From BOG-1155 sp963717985 (GTDB lineage: Bacteria; Desulfobacterota; Syntrophorhabdia; Syntrophorhabdales; WCHB1-27): a stretch of 64,000 nt of DNA. Position numbers and translations under genes: made by a program. The notes under the pieces are model-generated. The model did no database searches. It was given only the letters and a program-made list of their open reading frames with translations, and was not told where the DNA came from. Shown here piece after piece: positions 1-9,146 of the stretch (position 1 is the first letter of the stretch; each line of letters opens with the position of its first letter). The DNA lies in assembly GCA_963717985.1 (NCBI GenBank), contig CAVQYC010000003.1, positions 372,001 to 436,000 of the forward strand, read 5' to 3'.

Positions 1-663
1 CCGCAGGAGTGTCCGGCAGGCCTCCCTCGCGGTATTGCCCGTAGTATAAAGGTCATCCACGAGCAGCAGGCGTTTGCCCGCGAGGGAACGTGCGTCCTTC
101 AGAGAGAAAGCTCCCCGTATGTTCCGTTTTCTCTCCTCTTTCGACAGCATGTACTGGTCTTCAGTCTCTTTCACCTTCACGAGCGTCCAATAGTTCACGG
201 GCGCACCCGTTATGCGTGATATCTCTCCGGCGATGATAAAAGACTGGTTGAAGCCGCGCTTTTTCAGCCGCGTCGAAGTGACCGGAACAGGAATGACCAC
301 ATCGAAGGCGCCGGCGTGAGCGGCGATTTTATCCTGACCCATACGCATCAGGGACCTTCCCACGTCAATCCTGCCCCCGAATTTGAAGGCATGAACTGCC
401 TCCCTGAGCGGGCCTTCAAAAGAAAAGATGTAAAACCCCCGCGTGAAATATGGGGGGTGGGTGATACATCCGCCGCACAGGGCGTCGCTGCCCGTCCATC
501 TGCCGCAGGACGGACAGACGAAGGGATTTTCGAGGGTGATGAAAGACTGCCTGCACGCATGACAGAGCACTTCTCCCTCCCCGCCGCATCCTCCGCAATA
601 GACCGGATAAATAAGCTCAAGAACGGACTTGAGGATGGAGCTTCGAGGCCGGTTCGGTATCAT
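1..663 (-). CDS. comF: ComF family phosphoribosyltransferase-like protein (3' end cut by window)
   Basis: About 220 codons are visible, running off the left edge. An N-terminal zinc-ribbon-like region has paired cysteines (CGGC, CHAC, CPSCG, CGGC). A central segment with RLKKRGFNQS and the phosphoribosyltransferase PRPP-loop motif VDDLYTTGNT (about residues 202-211) identify the ComF/GntX family. These proteins are linked to DNA uptake or nucleotide salvage, but the substrate is unknown. The ATG at 663 overlaps the apgM stop by 4 bases (ATGA), so it is the last visible gene of the minus-strand block. The C-terminus lies outside the window. Confidence 0.88.
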   Translation of the reverse strand, partial: MIPNRPRSSILKSVLELIYPVYCGGCGGEGEVLCHACRQSFITLENPFVCPSCGRWTGSDALCGGCITHPPYFTRGFYIFSFEGPLREAVHAFKFGGRIDVGRSLMRMGQDKIAAHAGAFDVVIPVPVTSTRLKKRGFNQSFIIAGEISRITGAPVNYWTLVKVKETEDQYMLSKEERKRNIRGAFSLKDARSLAGKRLLLVDDLYTTGNTAREACRTLLR

Positions 664-1856
664 GCACCGTACTTATCAAGCTTCGAGCCATAGGCAAGCG
701 CGAGGGTCATCAACTCCTTCGCATATATCGTCCCTATGCTGCCCTTCAGACAATTCTTTTCGTGAAAGGGGATGCCGTCCCTCTCACCGGTATCCGCGAC
801 AATCAAAAGCGGCACGGGATGCCAACTGTGGCCTTTCAAGGGACAAGGGGTCGAATGGTCGCCGGTGACGACGAGCACTCTCGGCTTCAGGCTGGCGATA
901 TCGGGCACTATCGTGTCGACGAACTCTATCGCCCTTGTCTTCTCCTTGAAATTGCCGTCTTCTCCAGCGACATCCGTCTCTTTCACGTGTAAGAAGAAAA
1001 ATTGGTACCGCTCGTAATGCTCCCGGAGAATGGAGACCATCTCTTTGTAGTCCGCCGGCTCCTTCTCTACCTTCATGCCCAACACCTTGGCGATCCCCCG
1101 GTACATGGGATAGGTGGTGATCGCCAGGGAATCCATCCGGTATTTCTCGGGGAACCGGGGTATGTCGGGGTGCTTCGAGAAGCCCCTGAGCAGGACCCCG
1201 TTCGCCACCGGTTCTCCCCTGAGCACGTCCATCGCCTTTTTGATGAATGTGTTGACGGCCGCAACGGTCTTCTCTGCCGCGGGTATTTTCGGGGCTGCCA
1301 ATGCGAAAGGCTTACAGTCCTTGTGCGGGTCCGCGTCCTCCAACTCGTCCGACAGGCCCTCTCCCCTGAAGACGATCCCGAACCTGTGCGAGACGCCCGG
1401 CTTGATGAGCACCTTTACCCCTTCTACCGATGGGATAGCGCTCGATATCTTCTTGCACAGCCGCTCCCCGATTGAGGACTCTATCCTGCCCGCCCTCCGG
1501 TCGGTCACGATGCCGTCCTTCACCGTACAGAAATTTCCCCTCGCGGCGACATCGCTCGGCTCAAGGTCCATATTGAGACCGAGCACTTCCAGGATGCCTC
1601 TGCCTATCGCGTAACGCGCAGGGTCATAACCGAAAAGGCTCAAATGGCCGGGGCCGCTGCCCGGCGTGATGCCGATGCCCACCGGGATGGTGCGTCCGAG
1701 CACACCTTTCTCGACTGCAAGACGATCCATATTCGGCTTCTTTGCTGCCTCAAGGGGGGTCATGAAAGAGTGGGCCGGGTCCGGAATGTCGCCAAGCCCG
1801 TCAAGCACAAGGAAGATAACCTTGTTGTCGTTAGCCAGAATAAGATCGTCCGTCAT
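660..1856 (-). CDS. apgM: 2,3-bisphosphoglycerate-independent phosphoglycerate mutase, archaeal type
   Basis: This 398-residue protein interconverts 3- and 2-phosphoglycerate in glycolysis/gluconeogenesis. It belongs to the alkaline-phosphatase-like ApgM branch, not the long GpmI form. The metal-binding start VLDGLGDIP (about 17-25) and the phospho-serine loop TPGSGPGHLS (about 64-73) are visible, and VVTGDHSTPC near the C-terminus supplies further metal ligands. Length matches the family (about 400). Its start overlaps the lapB stop by 4 bases, which suggests translational coupling. Confidence 0.93.
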   Translation of the reverse strand: MTDDLILANDNKVIFLVLDGLGDIPDPAHSFMTPLEAAKKPNMDRLAVEKGVLGRTIPVGIGITPGSGPGHLSLFGYDPARYAIGRGILEVLGLNMDLEPSDVAARGNFCTVKDGIVTDRRAGRIESSIGERLCKKISSAIPSVEGVKVLIKPGVSHRFGIVFRGEGLSDELEDADPHKDCKPFALAAPKIPAAEKTVAAVNTFIKKAMDVLRGEPVANGVLLRGFSKHPDIPRFPEKYRMDSLAITTYPMYRGIAKVLGMKVEKEPADYKEMVSILREHYERYQFFFLHVKETDVAGEDGNFKEKTRAIEFVDTIVPDIASLKPRVLVVTGDHSTPCPLKGHSWHPVPLLIVADTGERDGIPFHEKNCLKGSIGTIYAKELMTLALAYGSKLDKYGA

Positions 1857-3208
1857 GTAGCCTCCCAGTTTTCCTCGTAGAGCACGCGCAAGTTTTCGGC
1901 CTCCTGAAAAAAGAGGCCCTCCTGCTTGATATTTATCGTGTTCCAGCTATAACAGGTCTCGCAAAAATCAGTCCATTCCTCTTGGACGGCCTGGCACTTC
2001 ACGCAATAAAAGGGTAGATACACCTGGCTCATGGGAAAAGCCTTCGAAAATTCCTTGACCGCGTCCTCAAACTTACTCCGGTGGATGTATGCCTCCGCCA
2101 TGGCCCGGTGAAGCCCCCTGAATTCCTTCTCCTCCGCCAGCAGCGTCTTCAGGACGTCGATTGCTTCATCGATCATTTCCAGCTTCAGGCAGAGCCGCGC
2201 GTAGAAGAACATGAGAAGCTGGTTCCTGGGCGCTACTTCGAGAAGCCGGCGGTAAATCTTTAATATAACGCCCGGCTCCCCCCTGTCGATATAGAGGTCC
2301 TCCAGTCGCCGGAGGAAGACAATATGGCCCGTCTTCGCATAGCCGCGGCCGTACACCCTGCCCGCGTCGTTCAGTTTTCCCGTATTCTTGTAGACTTCGG
2401 CCGAAAGCGTATAAGCGGGGATGAAGCGCTTATCATCGTTGATGATCTCCCGCATGTCCTTAAGCACTTCCTCGTAGAGCCTGGGGTCTTGCCTGAGGAA
2501 GCGCTCCTTCGCGGTCTCGTACCGGAGCCCGAGGAACCGCTGTTCCTCCTCCGGCGTCTTTCTCTGTTTTTTCACCCTCTCTTCTGTCTCCAGCGCCTGA
2601 GCCCATGCTCTCCGGCCTACGTAGAGGTCTCTTAAGGCCCCCAGGGCCTCAAGGTTCAACCCTTTGATCCGCACTACGTCAAGCAGATCCCGCTCTACAG
2701 CGTCCAGATCCTTTTGGGCACGGTGGATTTTCGCCTTTTTCAGCAGTATCGCTTCCCTCTTGCCGAGACGCCTTTCACCGAGGTCGAGGGTCTCAATCGC
2801 TTTACCTTGCTCCCCCCTCGCCGCATGCATGTCAGCGAGGAGCAAATACGCTTCTTCCATATCAGGCGCCGACATTATGACGCGATTAAAATACTCCTCC
2901 GCTTTTTCAGGATCGCCTTTCATCTCATAGAGCTTTGCCTTCTCGAAAAGGTCGTTGGCTTCATTCCTCCGCCTCTCCTTCCTTTCGCTGCGCCACTTTG
3001 CAATGCCCCTTCGCGCATCGGTGAAAAAACTTGCAATGATGGAAAAAATTATGCCCAGCACAAAGGCGCCGGTGATATAGTTGGTGACCGTAGTCTCAAG
3101 CTTTCCAAAGCCGACATCGAGTGGAACCTTGTCGGAATTCAGGAAAGAAAGCAGCACGTAAGCAACGAAAAGGAGGAGAAAGAAAAGCAGTGAGATCTTA
3201 TACTTCAT
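1853..3208 (-). CDS. lapB: LapB/YciM-like membrane-anchored TPR protein with C-terminal zinc ribbon
   Basis: The 451 residues comprise two N-terminal hydrophobic segments (about 5-22 and 45-65), a basic linker, a series of tetratricopeptide repeats, and a rubredoxin-like C-terminal metal site (YCVKC and FCETC, about 405-425). That layout is LapB, which in proteobacteria tunes LpxC turnover and lipopolysaccharide supply at the inner membrane. The family normally has one N-terminal anchor (paired with LapA). Here a LapA-like pair of helices seems to be joined to the TPR part, which is inference. It lies 4 bases after the DksA-like gene. Confidence 0.8.
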   Translation of the reverse strand: MKYKISLLFFLLLFVAYVLLSFLNSDKVPLDVGFGKLETTVTNYITGAFVLGIIFSIIASFFTDARRGIAKWRSERKERRRNEANDLFEKAKLYEMKGDPEKAEEYFNRVIMSAPDMEEAYLLLADMHAARGEQGKAIETLDLGERRLGKREAILLKKAKIHRAQKDLDAVERDLLDVVRIKGLNLEALGALRDLYVGRRAWAQALETEERVKKQRKTPEEEQRFLGLRYETAKERFLRQDPRLYEEVLKDMREIINDDKRFIPAYTLSAEVYKNTGKLNDAGRVYGRGYAKTGHIVFLRRLEDLYIDRGEPGVILKIYRRLLEVAPRNQLLMFFYARLCLKLEMIDEAIDVLKTLLAEEKEFRGLHRAMAEAYIHRSKFEDAVKEFSKAFPMSQVYLPFYCVKCQAVQEEWTDFCETCYSWNTINIKQEGLFFQEAENLRVLYEENWEAT

Positions 3209-3212
3209 CGGC

Positions 3213-3566
3213 TCATACGCCCTTTTCCTCGATCATTCTCTTACAGGTGATACAATAGCGTGCCACCGGGTTTGCTTCAAGCCGCTTCTCATTGATCGGC
3301 TCATCGCATTCCTCGCATATGCCATAAGTCCCGGATCCGATCTTATCGAGGGCCGAGTCAATCTCTTTTACCATGTTCCTGTCGTTATCGCTCAGGCTCA
3401 TCAGGATGTCGGCGTTATACGCGTTGCTCGCGGCGTCCGCCATATCCTGGATACCGTCAGTGCCAAGTGTATACGAATCCTCTTTCAATTTTTTCGATTT
3501 GTTCAGGATCGCCTCGCGCTGCTTCAGCAGTTTTTTCCTGAAATATTCAAGCGTTTCCTTCTCCAT
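3213..3566 (-). CDS. DksA/TraR-type C4 zinc-finger protein
   Basis: The 117-residue protein has an N-terminal helical hairpin (KKLLKQREAILNKSKKLKE) and a C-terminal four-cysteine finger (YGICEECDEPI and ARYCITC). This is the build of DksA-family proteins, which bind the RNA polymerase secondary channel and modulate rRNA and stress promoters. It is shorter than E. coli DksA (151) and resembles the YocK/TraR-like members common in anaerobes, so the exact paralogue is uncertain. It sits 29 bases after rsfS in the same direction. Confidence 0.85.
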   Translation of the reverse strand: MEKETLEYFRKKLLKQREAILNKSKKLKEDSYTLGTDGIQDMADAASNAYNADILMSLSDNDRNMVKEIDSALDKIGSGTYGICEECDEPINEKRLEANPVARYCITCKRMIEEKGV

Positions 3567-3595
3567 CTGACACCCCGCGCTCTTGATTTCTATTT

Positions 3596-3937
3596 TTATT
3601 CCATGACGTATCTCTTGGCTTCTATCCAGAGGTTTTCAAGATCGTACAGCTCTCTGAGCGATTCGAGAAATACATGGACGACCACGTCTCCGTAATCTAT
3701 GATAACCCACCGCCCTTCTTCGTGGCCTTCCGTCGAGAGGGGCGCTATCCCTTTCTCCTTCACCTCGTGCTCTATTGCCTCGGATATCGTCTTCACGTGC
3801 CGCTCGCTCGTGCCGCTCGCAATCACGAAATAATCCGCGATATCCGTGAGACCCGAGAGATCGAGCACCACCACGTCCCCGGCCTTCTTTTCCAACGCCA
3901 GCCGTCCAGCCACATCCGCCTTGTCTTTCGTATCCAC
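3596..3937 (-). CDS. rsfS: Ribosomal silencing factor RsfS
   Basis: The 113 residues match the RsfS/Iojap family, including LTDIADYFVIASGTS near residues 30-45 and a YGDVVVHVF segment near the C-terminus. RsfS binds L14 on the large subunit and blocks subunit joining in starvation. The gene starts with GTG directly abutting the nadD stop codon. The nadD-rsfS pairing is conserved in many bacteria and supports both calls. Confidence 0.93.
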   Translation of the reverse strand: MDTKDKADVAGRLALEKKAGDVVVLDLSGLTDIADYFVIASGTSERHVKTISEAIEHEVKEKGIAPLSTEGHEEGRWVIIDYGDVVVHVFLESLRELYDLENLWIEAKRYVME

Positions 3938-4561
3938 TTAATTCCTGTATAATCCTTTCTCGATAATATATCGCTCAACCGGATGGGGAACCAGATACGT
4001 TATCGATTTCCCCGTTCTCGCCAGCCCCCTTATCCGCGTTGACGAGATATCGAGCTGCGTAATGTGGTGAAAATAGATCTTTTTGCCCGACGCATGCTCG
4101 AACGTCGAAGCGTCAAGCTGCCGCGTCTCCCCCAACAGGTTTTCGGGAAGTCCCGAGAGTCTGTTGCCAGGCCTCACCATAACGACGAAATCCGCATACA
4201 GGAACAGCTCCTGGTGGGCTTTCCACAAACCTATGTCCGAGAAGGCATCCATGCCCATAAGAAAATAGATTTCTCCGAATCTGCGGGCAAAATGCTTCAC
4301 CGTGTCGATTGAATAGGAAACGCCCCCCCTCCTGATCTCAACCGAGGACGTCCGAAAAAAACTGTTGCCCCGCATCGCCATCTCAAGCATGCGGACCCTC
4401 TCATCGGCAGTAGCCCCTCTCCCCTGCTGTTTGAAGGGCTGGATCCGCGCAGGAACAAAATAGACCCTCTCCATGGAAAACGCCTCACGCACTTCCTCGG
4501 CGATCCTCAAATGGCCCATATGCACCGGGTCGAAAGTCCCCCCGAACACCCCTATGGCCAT
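3938..4561 (-). CDS. nadD: Nicotinate-nucleotide adenylyltransferase
   Basis: The 207-residue enzyme adenylates nicotinate mononucleotide to deamido-NAD in NAD synthesis. The nucleotidyltransferase motif GGTFDPVHMGHL lies at residues 5-16 and the C-terminal signature SSTRIR is present. The same frame stays open 66 codons further upstream, but that stretch overlaps proA and does not resemble NadD. The ATG at 4561 shares one base with the proA stop (TGATG), so I take it as the start. Confidence 0.94.
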   Translation of the reverse strand: MAIGVFGGTFDPVHMGHLRIAEEVREAFSMERVYFVPARIQPFKQQGRGATADERVRMLEMAMRGNSFFRTSSVEIRRGGVSYSIDTVKHFARRFGEIYFLMGMDAFSDIGLWKAHQELFLYADFVVMVRPGNRLSGLPENLLGETRQLDASTFEHASGKKIYFHHITQLDISSTRIRGLARTGKSITYLVPHPVERYIIEKGLYRN

Positions 4562-5806
4562 CAGGCCCTCTGCTGCCCGTCGCCAAAGGCTATAAACTTC
4601 GTCACCGTAAGCTCCTCCAGCCCCATGGGACCAAAGGCGTGCAGCTTGGTTGTGCTGATACCCATTTCCGCGCCGAGCCCCAGTTGGAACCCGTCGTTCA
4701 GTCTGGTGGACGCGTTGACCAGGACAAGGGAGGAATTGACCTCTTTCAGGAACCGCCACGCGCGGTTGTAATCGCGGGTCACTATGGCGTCCGTATGCTG
4801 TGAGCCGTAAGTCCGTATATGGGCTATCGCCTCGTCCATATCACGCACGACCTTGACCGAAAGGACCAGGTCAAGGTATTCCTCGTACCAGTCCCGCTCG
4901 GTTGCCGCATCAGTGCCGGCAACGATCTCCCGGGTCCTTTCACACCCCTTTATTATCACGCCCGCCTCTCGGAGGAGCGAGGCCATCTTCGGCAAAAAAC
5001 GCGGGGCAATAGCCTCATGCACGAGAAGAGTTTCCATGGCATTGCATGTGGCCGGTTTCTGTACCTTTGCATTAAGACACACTTTCAGGGCCATCTCCTC
5101 GTCCGCCCATTCGTCCACGAAAACGGCGCAGACGCCATGGTAATGCTTGAGGACGGGCACCCTCGAATGTTCCGCAACACTGCGAATCAATGCCTCTCCC
5201 CCGCGTGGGATGACCAGATCAATATAATCACTCAACCCCAAAAGTTCATAAAGGTACGCCCGGTCACTCGTCTCTATAAGCTGCGCCGTTTCCGCCGGCA
5301 CGTTGCAGCGGATAAGCGCTTCCGTAATGAGGCTGAAGAGCGCCCGGTTCGAGTGAAGCCGCCTCTTTTCCCCCTTTGAGGATCACCACATTCCCGCTCT
5401 TAAGGCAGAGCGCAAAGGCATCGACCGTCACATTCGGCCGGGACTCATAAATTATGGCGATCACGCCGATAGGGATGCGCATCCTGCCGACTCGCAAGCC
5501 GGAGGGCCGCGTCCACATTTTCACGATCTCCCCAACAGGATCGGGCAGCTCGATCACGTCCCTCAATCCCGCCGCCATTTCACCGACGACTTTCGCGTCC
5601 ATTTTAAGACGTTCGATGAGACTTGCCGGCAGCAGCTCGTTTCCTGCCTTTTCGATATCCTTCCTGTTTTCCTCGAAAAGGAACTCCTGCCGCTCATGGA
5701 GCAACTCTTCGAGCGTCCCGAGGACCCTGTTCTTTGCTTCAGTGGTGAGATGGGCTGCCGCGTCGCTTGCCTCATGGGCTTTCAATGCTACATCGATAGC
5801 GTTCAT
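4561..5806 (-). pseudogene. proA: Gamma-glutamyl phosphate reductase, interrupted by a +1 frameshift
   Basis: ProA reduces glutamyl-5-phosphate to the semialdehyde in proline synthesis. The first part (to KGGKEA, about residue 150) and the second part (from SNRAL to the C-terminus, with PKLHAFGPMGLEEL-like family sequence) lie in different frames. They join perfectly if one extra base near 5353 is removed, giving about 414 residues, the normal ProA length. No homopolymer sits at the junction itself. It overlaps proB by 4 bases. A sequencing or assembly error is as likely as true inactivation, because proB and the rest of the block look healthy. Confidence 0.85.
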
Positions 5807-6906
5807 AAGACCACCATGTTATCCCTGTGGATCACTTCCTCCGTATATTTATAGCCGAGCTTCTTTTCTATCTCAACACTTTTCGTACCCTTTATCTTGC
5901 CGATATCCGAAGACGAGTAGTTGACAATGCCGCGGGCGATCACCCTGTCCGTCCCGGCAGTTACTTCGACGCATTCCCCCCTCGAAAAGTCGCCCTCCAC
6001 CCCGACAATGCCGGAAGGCAGGAGACTTTTCCCGTGGTGAAGGAGTGCGTCCCGTGCGCCCTGGTCTATGCCTATTCTCCCCTTCGGCTTGAAAGCGAAC
6101 GCGATCCAGCATTTCTTTCTCGTCAGGCGCTTGCGCGCCACAAAGAGGGTACCTATCTCCTCGCCGGCGATCACCCTTTGGACGACATCCTTTACGTCGC
6201 CCCCCACCAGCCTGGTGGGTATGCCGTAATGCCCCGCCTTCTTCGCTGCCTCCAGCTTGCTCGTCATGCCGCCGACGCTCTTTTCGCTCGTCGTCCCGTG
6301 GGCAAGGGCCTCGATGTGCTCGTCGATCTTCCTGACCGTCGCTATCATGGCAGCGCCGGGATAATGCTTCGGGTCCTTTTCGTAGAGACCCTCGACGTCG
6401 GAGAGGAGCACCAAAAGATCGGCGTTGCCGATCTGCGCGATGAGGGCCGAAAGGTTGTCGTTGTCCCCGAACATAATCTCCTTGAACGAGAGCGTGTCGT
6501 TCTCGTTGACAATAGGTATGACACCCATTGCAAGGAGCGTGTCGATCGTGTTCATGAGATTGAGGCACCTGCTCCTCGACTTCGTATCTTCATGGGTCAG
6601 GAGGATCTGGCTTGCCTTAAGCCCGACACAGGCGAAGGCGTCCATGTACATAGCCATGAGCACGATCTGCCCTACCGATGCAAGCGCCTGTTTCCTCGCC
6701 ATCTCCTTAGGCTTCCTCTTCAGGCCCACCGTTTCCATGCCGCACGCTATCGCGCCGCTGGAGACAACGATCACGTCCACGGACCTGTCCCTCACGGCTT
6801 TTATCTGGCGGGCAAAGTCGTGAGCCCTGGCCCTGCAAATCCTGCCGTCCTCGCCCAGCAGGACCGATGTGCCTATCTTGAGTACCACCCTGTGAATATC
6901 AGCCAT
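5803..6906 (-). CDS. proB: Glutamate 5-kinase with C-terminal PUA domain
   Basis: The 367-residue enzyme phosphorylates glutamate as the first step of proline synthesis. The amino-acid-kinase fold begins at LKIGTSVLL (about 8-16) with VVSSGAIACG (about 47-56). The nucleotide/substrate stretch NENDTLSFKEIMFGDND follows, and the C-terminal 90 residues form a PUA domain. The length is standard. It overlaps obgE by 8 bases upstream and proA by 4 bases downstream, so obgE-proB-proA appear to be one coupled transcript. Confidence 0.95.
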   Translation of the reverse strand: MADIHRVVLKIGTSVLLGEDGRICRARAHDFARQIKAVRDRSVDVIVVSSGAIACGMETVGLKRKPKEMARKQALASVGQIVLMAMYMDAFACVGLKASQILLTHEDTKSRSRCLNLMNTIDTLLAMGVIPIVNENDTLSFKEIMFGDNDNLSALIAQIGNADLLVLLSDVEGLYEKDPKHYPGAAMIATVRKIDEHIEALAHGTTSEKSVGGMTSKLEAAKKAGHYGIPTRLVGGDVKDVVQRVIAGEEIGTLFVARKRLTRKKCWIAFAFKPKGRIGIDQGARDALLHHGKSLLPSGIVGVEGDFSRGECVEVTAGTDRVIARGIVNYSSSDIGKIKGTKSVEIEKKLGYKYTEEVIHRDNMVVL

Positions 6907-7894
6907 GTACGCCGCCTCCGCCCTTTTCTGCCAGCAGTTCCTTCAACCCGTCGATTCCGTTGCCTGCGGCTGCGCTTACCGAGAGCACCGTCTCTCCTTG
7001 CGTGCGGAAAAAAGCCTCCTTCCCGGCGAGCGTCTCAGAGCTGACGAGATCGATTTTATTGAGGACGATGATGCGGTCCCTCGCGGCGAGATCCTCTTTG
7101 TAAAGGCGCAGTTCCGTGGATAGGGTCGTATAGTCGCGGGACACGTCAGGGGCTGAGACGTCAATAACCCAAAGGAGCGTGCGCGTCCTCTCGATGTGCC
7201 GGAGGAACGTAAGCCCCAGACCCTTTCCTTTGGACGCTCCCTCGATGATACCGGGAATGTCGGCAAGCACGAGACGCCTGTCATCTTCGATGAGCACACC
7301 GAGGGATGGGGTCAGCGTGGTGAAAGGGTAATCGCCCACTTCAGGGTTTGCGCTGGTGAGGCGGGAAAGGAGAGTTGATTTGCCCGCATTGGGCAATCCA
7401 ATGATGCCTATGCCCGCCAGCAGCTTCAATTCGAGCTTAAGTACCGCCCGCTCTTCCCCTTTTTCGCCTTCCTCAAACTCGGTCGGCACCCGATGGACCG
7501 GGCTCACGAAACGGGCGTTCCCCCTGCCGCCCCGCCCGCCCCGGGCGGCCACATAGGTCTGCCCTTCTTCAACGATGTCCGCAAGAAGGAGACCGTTTTC
7601 ATCGCGCACCTCTGTCCCCACGGGGACGTAGATCAAGAGATTGGAGGCGTTTCTCCCGGTCTTGTTCTGGCCGCCGCCGTGTTTTCCGCTTGCTGCTTTG
7701 TAAACCCGCTTGTATTTGAAATCGAGAAGACTGATAAGACGTTTATTACCGGCTATGGTGACGTCGCCGCCTTTCCCTCCATCGCCTCCATTGGGTCCGC
7801 CTCTGGGCACAAATGGTTCTCTTCTAAAGCTGACACATCCTCGACCGCCATCCCCCGCTTTTACATAAAGAGTAGCTTCATCAACAAATTTCAT
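6899..7894 (-). CDS. obgE: GTPase ObgE/CgtA
   Basis: The 331-residue protein has the glycine-rich Obg fold (1-158, GGDGGKGGDV and RGGRGGRGNARF). The GTPase domain carries P-loop GLPNAGKST (about 166-174), DIPG and NKID. It lacks the longer C-terminal OCT extension of Gram-positive Obg. Obg acts in late 50S assembly and stress control. The rplU-rpmA-obgE order is one of the most conserved in bacteria and supports all three calls. Confidence 0.96.
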   Translation of the reverse strand: MKFVDEATLYVKAGDGGRGCVSFRREPFVPRGGPNGGDGGKGGDVTIAGNKRLISLLDFKYKRVYKAASGKHGGGQNKTGRNASNLLIYVPVGTEVRDENGLLLADIVEEGQTYVAARGGRGGRGNARFVSPVHRVPTEFEEGEKGEERAVLKLELKLLAGIGIIGLPNAGKSTLLSRLTSANPEVGDYPFTTLTPSLGVLIEDDRRLVLADIPGIIEGASKGKGLGLTFLRHIERTRTLLWVIDVSAPDVSRDYTTLSTELRLYKEDLAARDRIIVLNKIDLVSSETLAGKEAFFRTQGETVLSVSAAAGNGIDGLKELLAEKGGGGVHG

Positions 7895-8145
7895 TCCACA
7901 GGATAAACGCTCACCCTTTTCTTCTCTCCCTTGGACTCAAATGTCACATGCCCCTCGATGAGCGCAAAAAGTGTGTTGTCCCGCCCTATTCCAACGTTTG
8001 TCCCCGGATATATCTTTGTCCCGTGCTGCCTCATGATAATGCTTCCCGCCTTTGCGAGCTGTCCTCCGAAGATCTTCACGCCGAGTCTCTGGCCGCTTGA
8101 GTCCCTGCCGTTCCTTGAGCTTCCACCGGCCTTTTTATGCGCCAT
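7891..8145 (-). CDS. rpmA: 50S ribosomal protein L27
   Basis: The 84 residues match L27. The N-terminus is MAHKKAGGSSRNGRDS, with no Firmicute-type cleaved N-terminal extension, followed by GSIIMRQHGTKIYPG. L27 reaches the peptidyl-transferase centre. A clear ribosome-binding site (GGAGG) lies a few bases before the ATG at 8145. The gene overlaps rplU by 11 bases and obgE by 4. Confidence 0.97.
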   Translation of the reverse strand: MAHKKAGGSSRNGRDSSGQRLGVKIFGGQLAKAGSIIMRQHGTKIYPGTNVGIGRDNTLFALIEGHVTFESKGEKKRVSVYPVE

Positions 8146-8464
8146 GTGTCGCCTCCACCTCTATCTTTTCTATGACCAGCTCCGTGTACGCCTGCCGGTG
8201 CCCCTTTTTCTTTTTGCTGTCTTTTCTCCGTTTGTACTTGAAGACGATCACTTTTCTCGCCCTGCCCTGGGCCATTATCTTCCCCGTCACCAAAGCACCC
8301 GTGACATAAGGGTTGCCCACCAGCATGTGCTCGCCGTCATTGACCGCCAATACCTCACCCAATGATATGTGCTCGTCGGCGTTTCCCGGCACCTTCTCGA
8401 TCCTTACCCGCGATCCTTCCATTATCCGGTATTGCTTACCGCCGCTCTCTATAATGGCATACAT
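8135..8464 (-). CDS. rplU: 50S ribosomal protein L21
   Basis: The 109 residues begin MYAIIESGGKQYRI and carry the L21 signature FKYKRRKDSKKKKGHRQ near the C-terminus. The frame is open upstream to 8569, but that part is unlike L21. GAGGAG lies about 6 bases before the ATG at 8464, so this start is preferred over the ATG two codons earlier. It heads the rplU-rpmA-obgE-pro block. Confidence 0.95.
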   Translation of the reverse strand: MYAIIESGGKQYRIMEGSRVRIEKVPGNADEHISLGEVLAVNDGEHMLVGNPYVTGALVTGKIMAQGRARKVIVFKYKRRKDSKKKKGHRQAYTELVIEKIEVEATHGA

Positions 8465-8592
8465 ACCCATCTCCTCATCTTCCCCATCAAATTTGAAACC
8501 ATAATGATAGTCGAAAAGGGCTGAAAAGTCAAGAAATAACTTGGTCCTGCACCCAAGAGGCGCACGCACAAAGAACAGCGTTTCCGATTCGT

Positions 8593-8624
8593 GCGTACGC
8601 AGCGCCCGTCGGCGCTGCGTACGC
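8593..8624. terminator. Perfect 14-bp stem-loop after rubrerythrin
   Basis: GCGTACGCAGCGCC (8593-8606) and its exact complement (8611-8624) enclose a 4-base loop. It lies 9 bases past the rubrerythrin stop on the minus strand. No T-tract follows on either strand, so it may be a transcript-stabilising 3' hairpin, not a simple intrinsic terminator. Confidence 0.5.
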
Positions 8625-8632
8625 TTTATGGA

Positions 8633-9128
8633 TCAATCCATCTTCTTGAACATCGCCTTCTTGGCGCCGCAGATGGGACACTTGTCGGGCGGTTCCCCCT
8701 CCACGGTGTTCCCACACACCTGGCACACGTAGTAACCGGTTTCTGCGTTCTTGCCCAGGTTGTCCGACGGCCTTCCGGTAGAGGGCGGCGTGGATCTTCT
8801 CCACCTCGTTCGCCAGGTTGAAGCTCCTTTCCGCCCCTTTATTGCCCTCGCTTTTCGCCGCGGCGATCATCTCCGGATACATTTTTTGAAACTCGAAGAC
8901 CTCGCCGTTCACGGCCTCTTCCAGGTTCTCTTTCGTGCTCCTGATGCCGCCCAGCTCCCGCAGGTGGTTATGGGCATGGACGGTTTCCGCTTCCGCCGCA
9001 GCGCGGAAGAGTTTTGCCGCCTGTGTGAAGCCTTCTTCATCCGCCTTTTTCGCAAAGGCAAGATACTTTCTGTTGGCCTGTGATTCCCCCGCAAACGCAG
9101 CTTTAAGGTTTTCTTCGCTCTTTGACAT
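8633..9128 (-). pseudogene. rbr: Rubrerythrin, interrupted by a +1 frameshift before the rubredoxin domain
   Basis: Rubrerythrin is a non-heme diiron peroxidase of anaerobes. The ferritin-like part (1-117) has EVEKIH, AEAETVHAHNHL and ESQANRKY ligand motifs in one frame. The rubredoxin tail (YVCQVCGNT, KCPICG) continues in another frame, ending at the TGA at 8633. Removing one extra base at about 8764-8765 gives a normal protein of about 164 residues. As written, translation runs on to 8529 without the rubredoxin cysteines. It lies 18 bases after fprA, so the two form an oxygen/peroxide-defence unit. Sequence error or real loss cannot be told apart here. Confidence 0.85.
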
Positions 9129-9146
9129 GACTATCCTCCCGAATCC

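Noticed and set aside
5827..7044. 405-codon plus-strand frame
   Set aside because: Antisense to proB and obgE, with no domain content; the minus-strand genes are certain.
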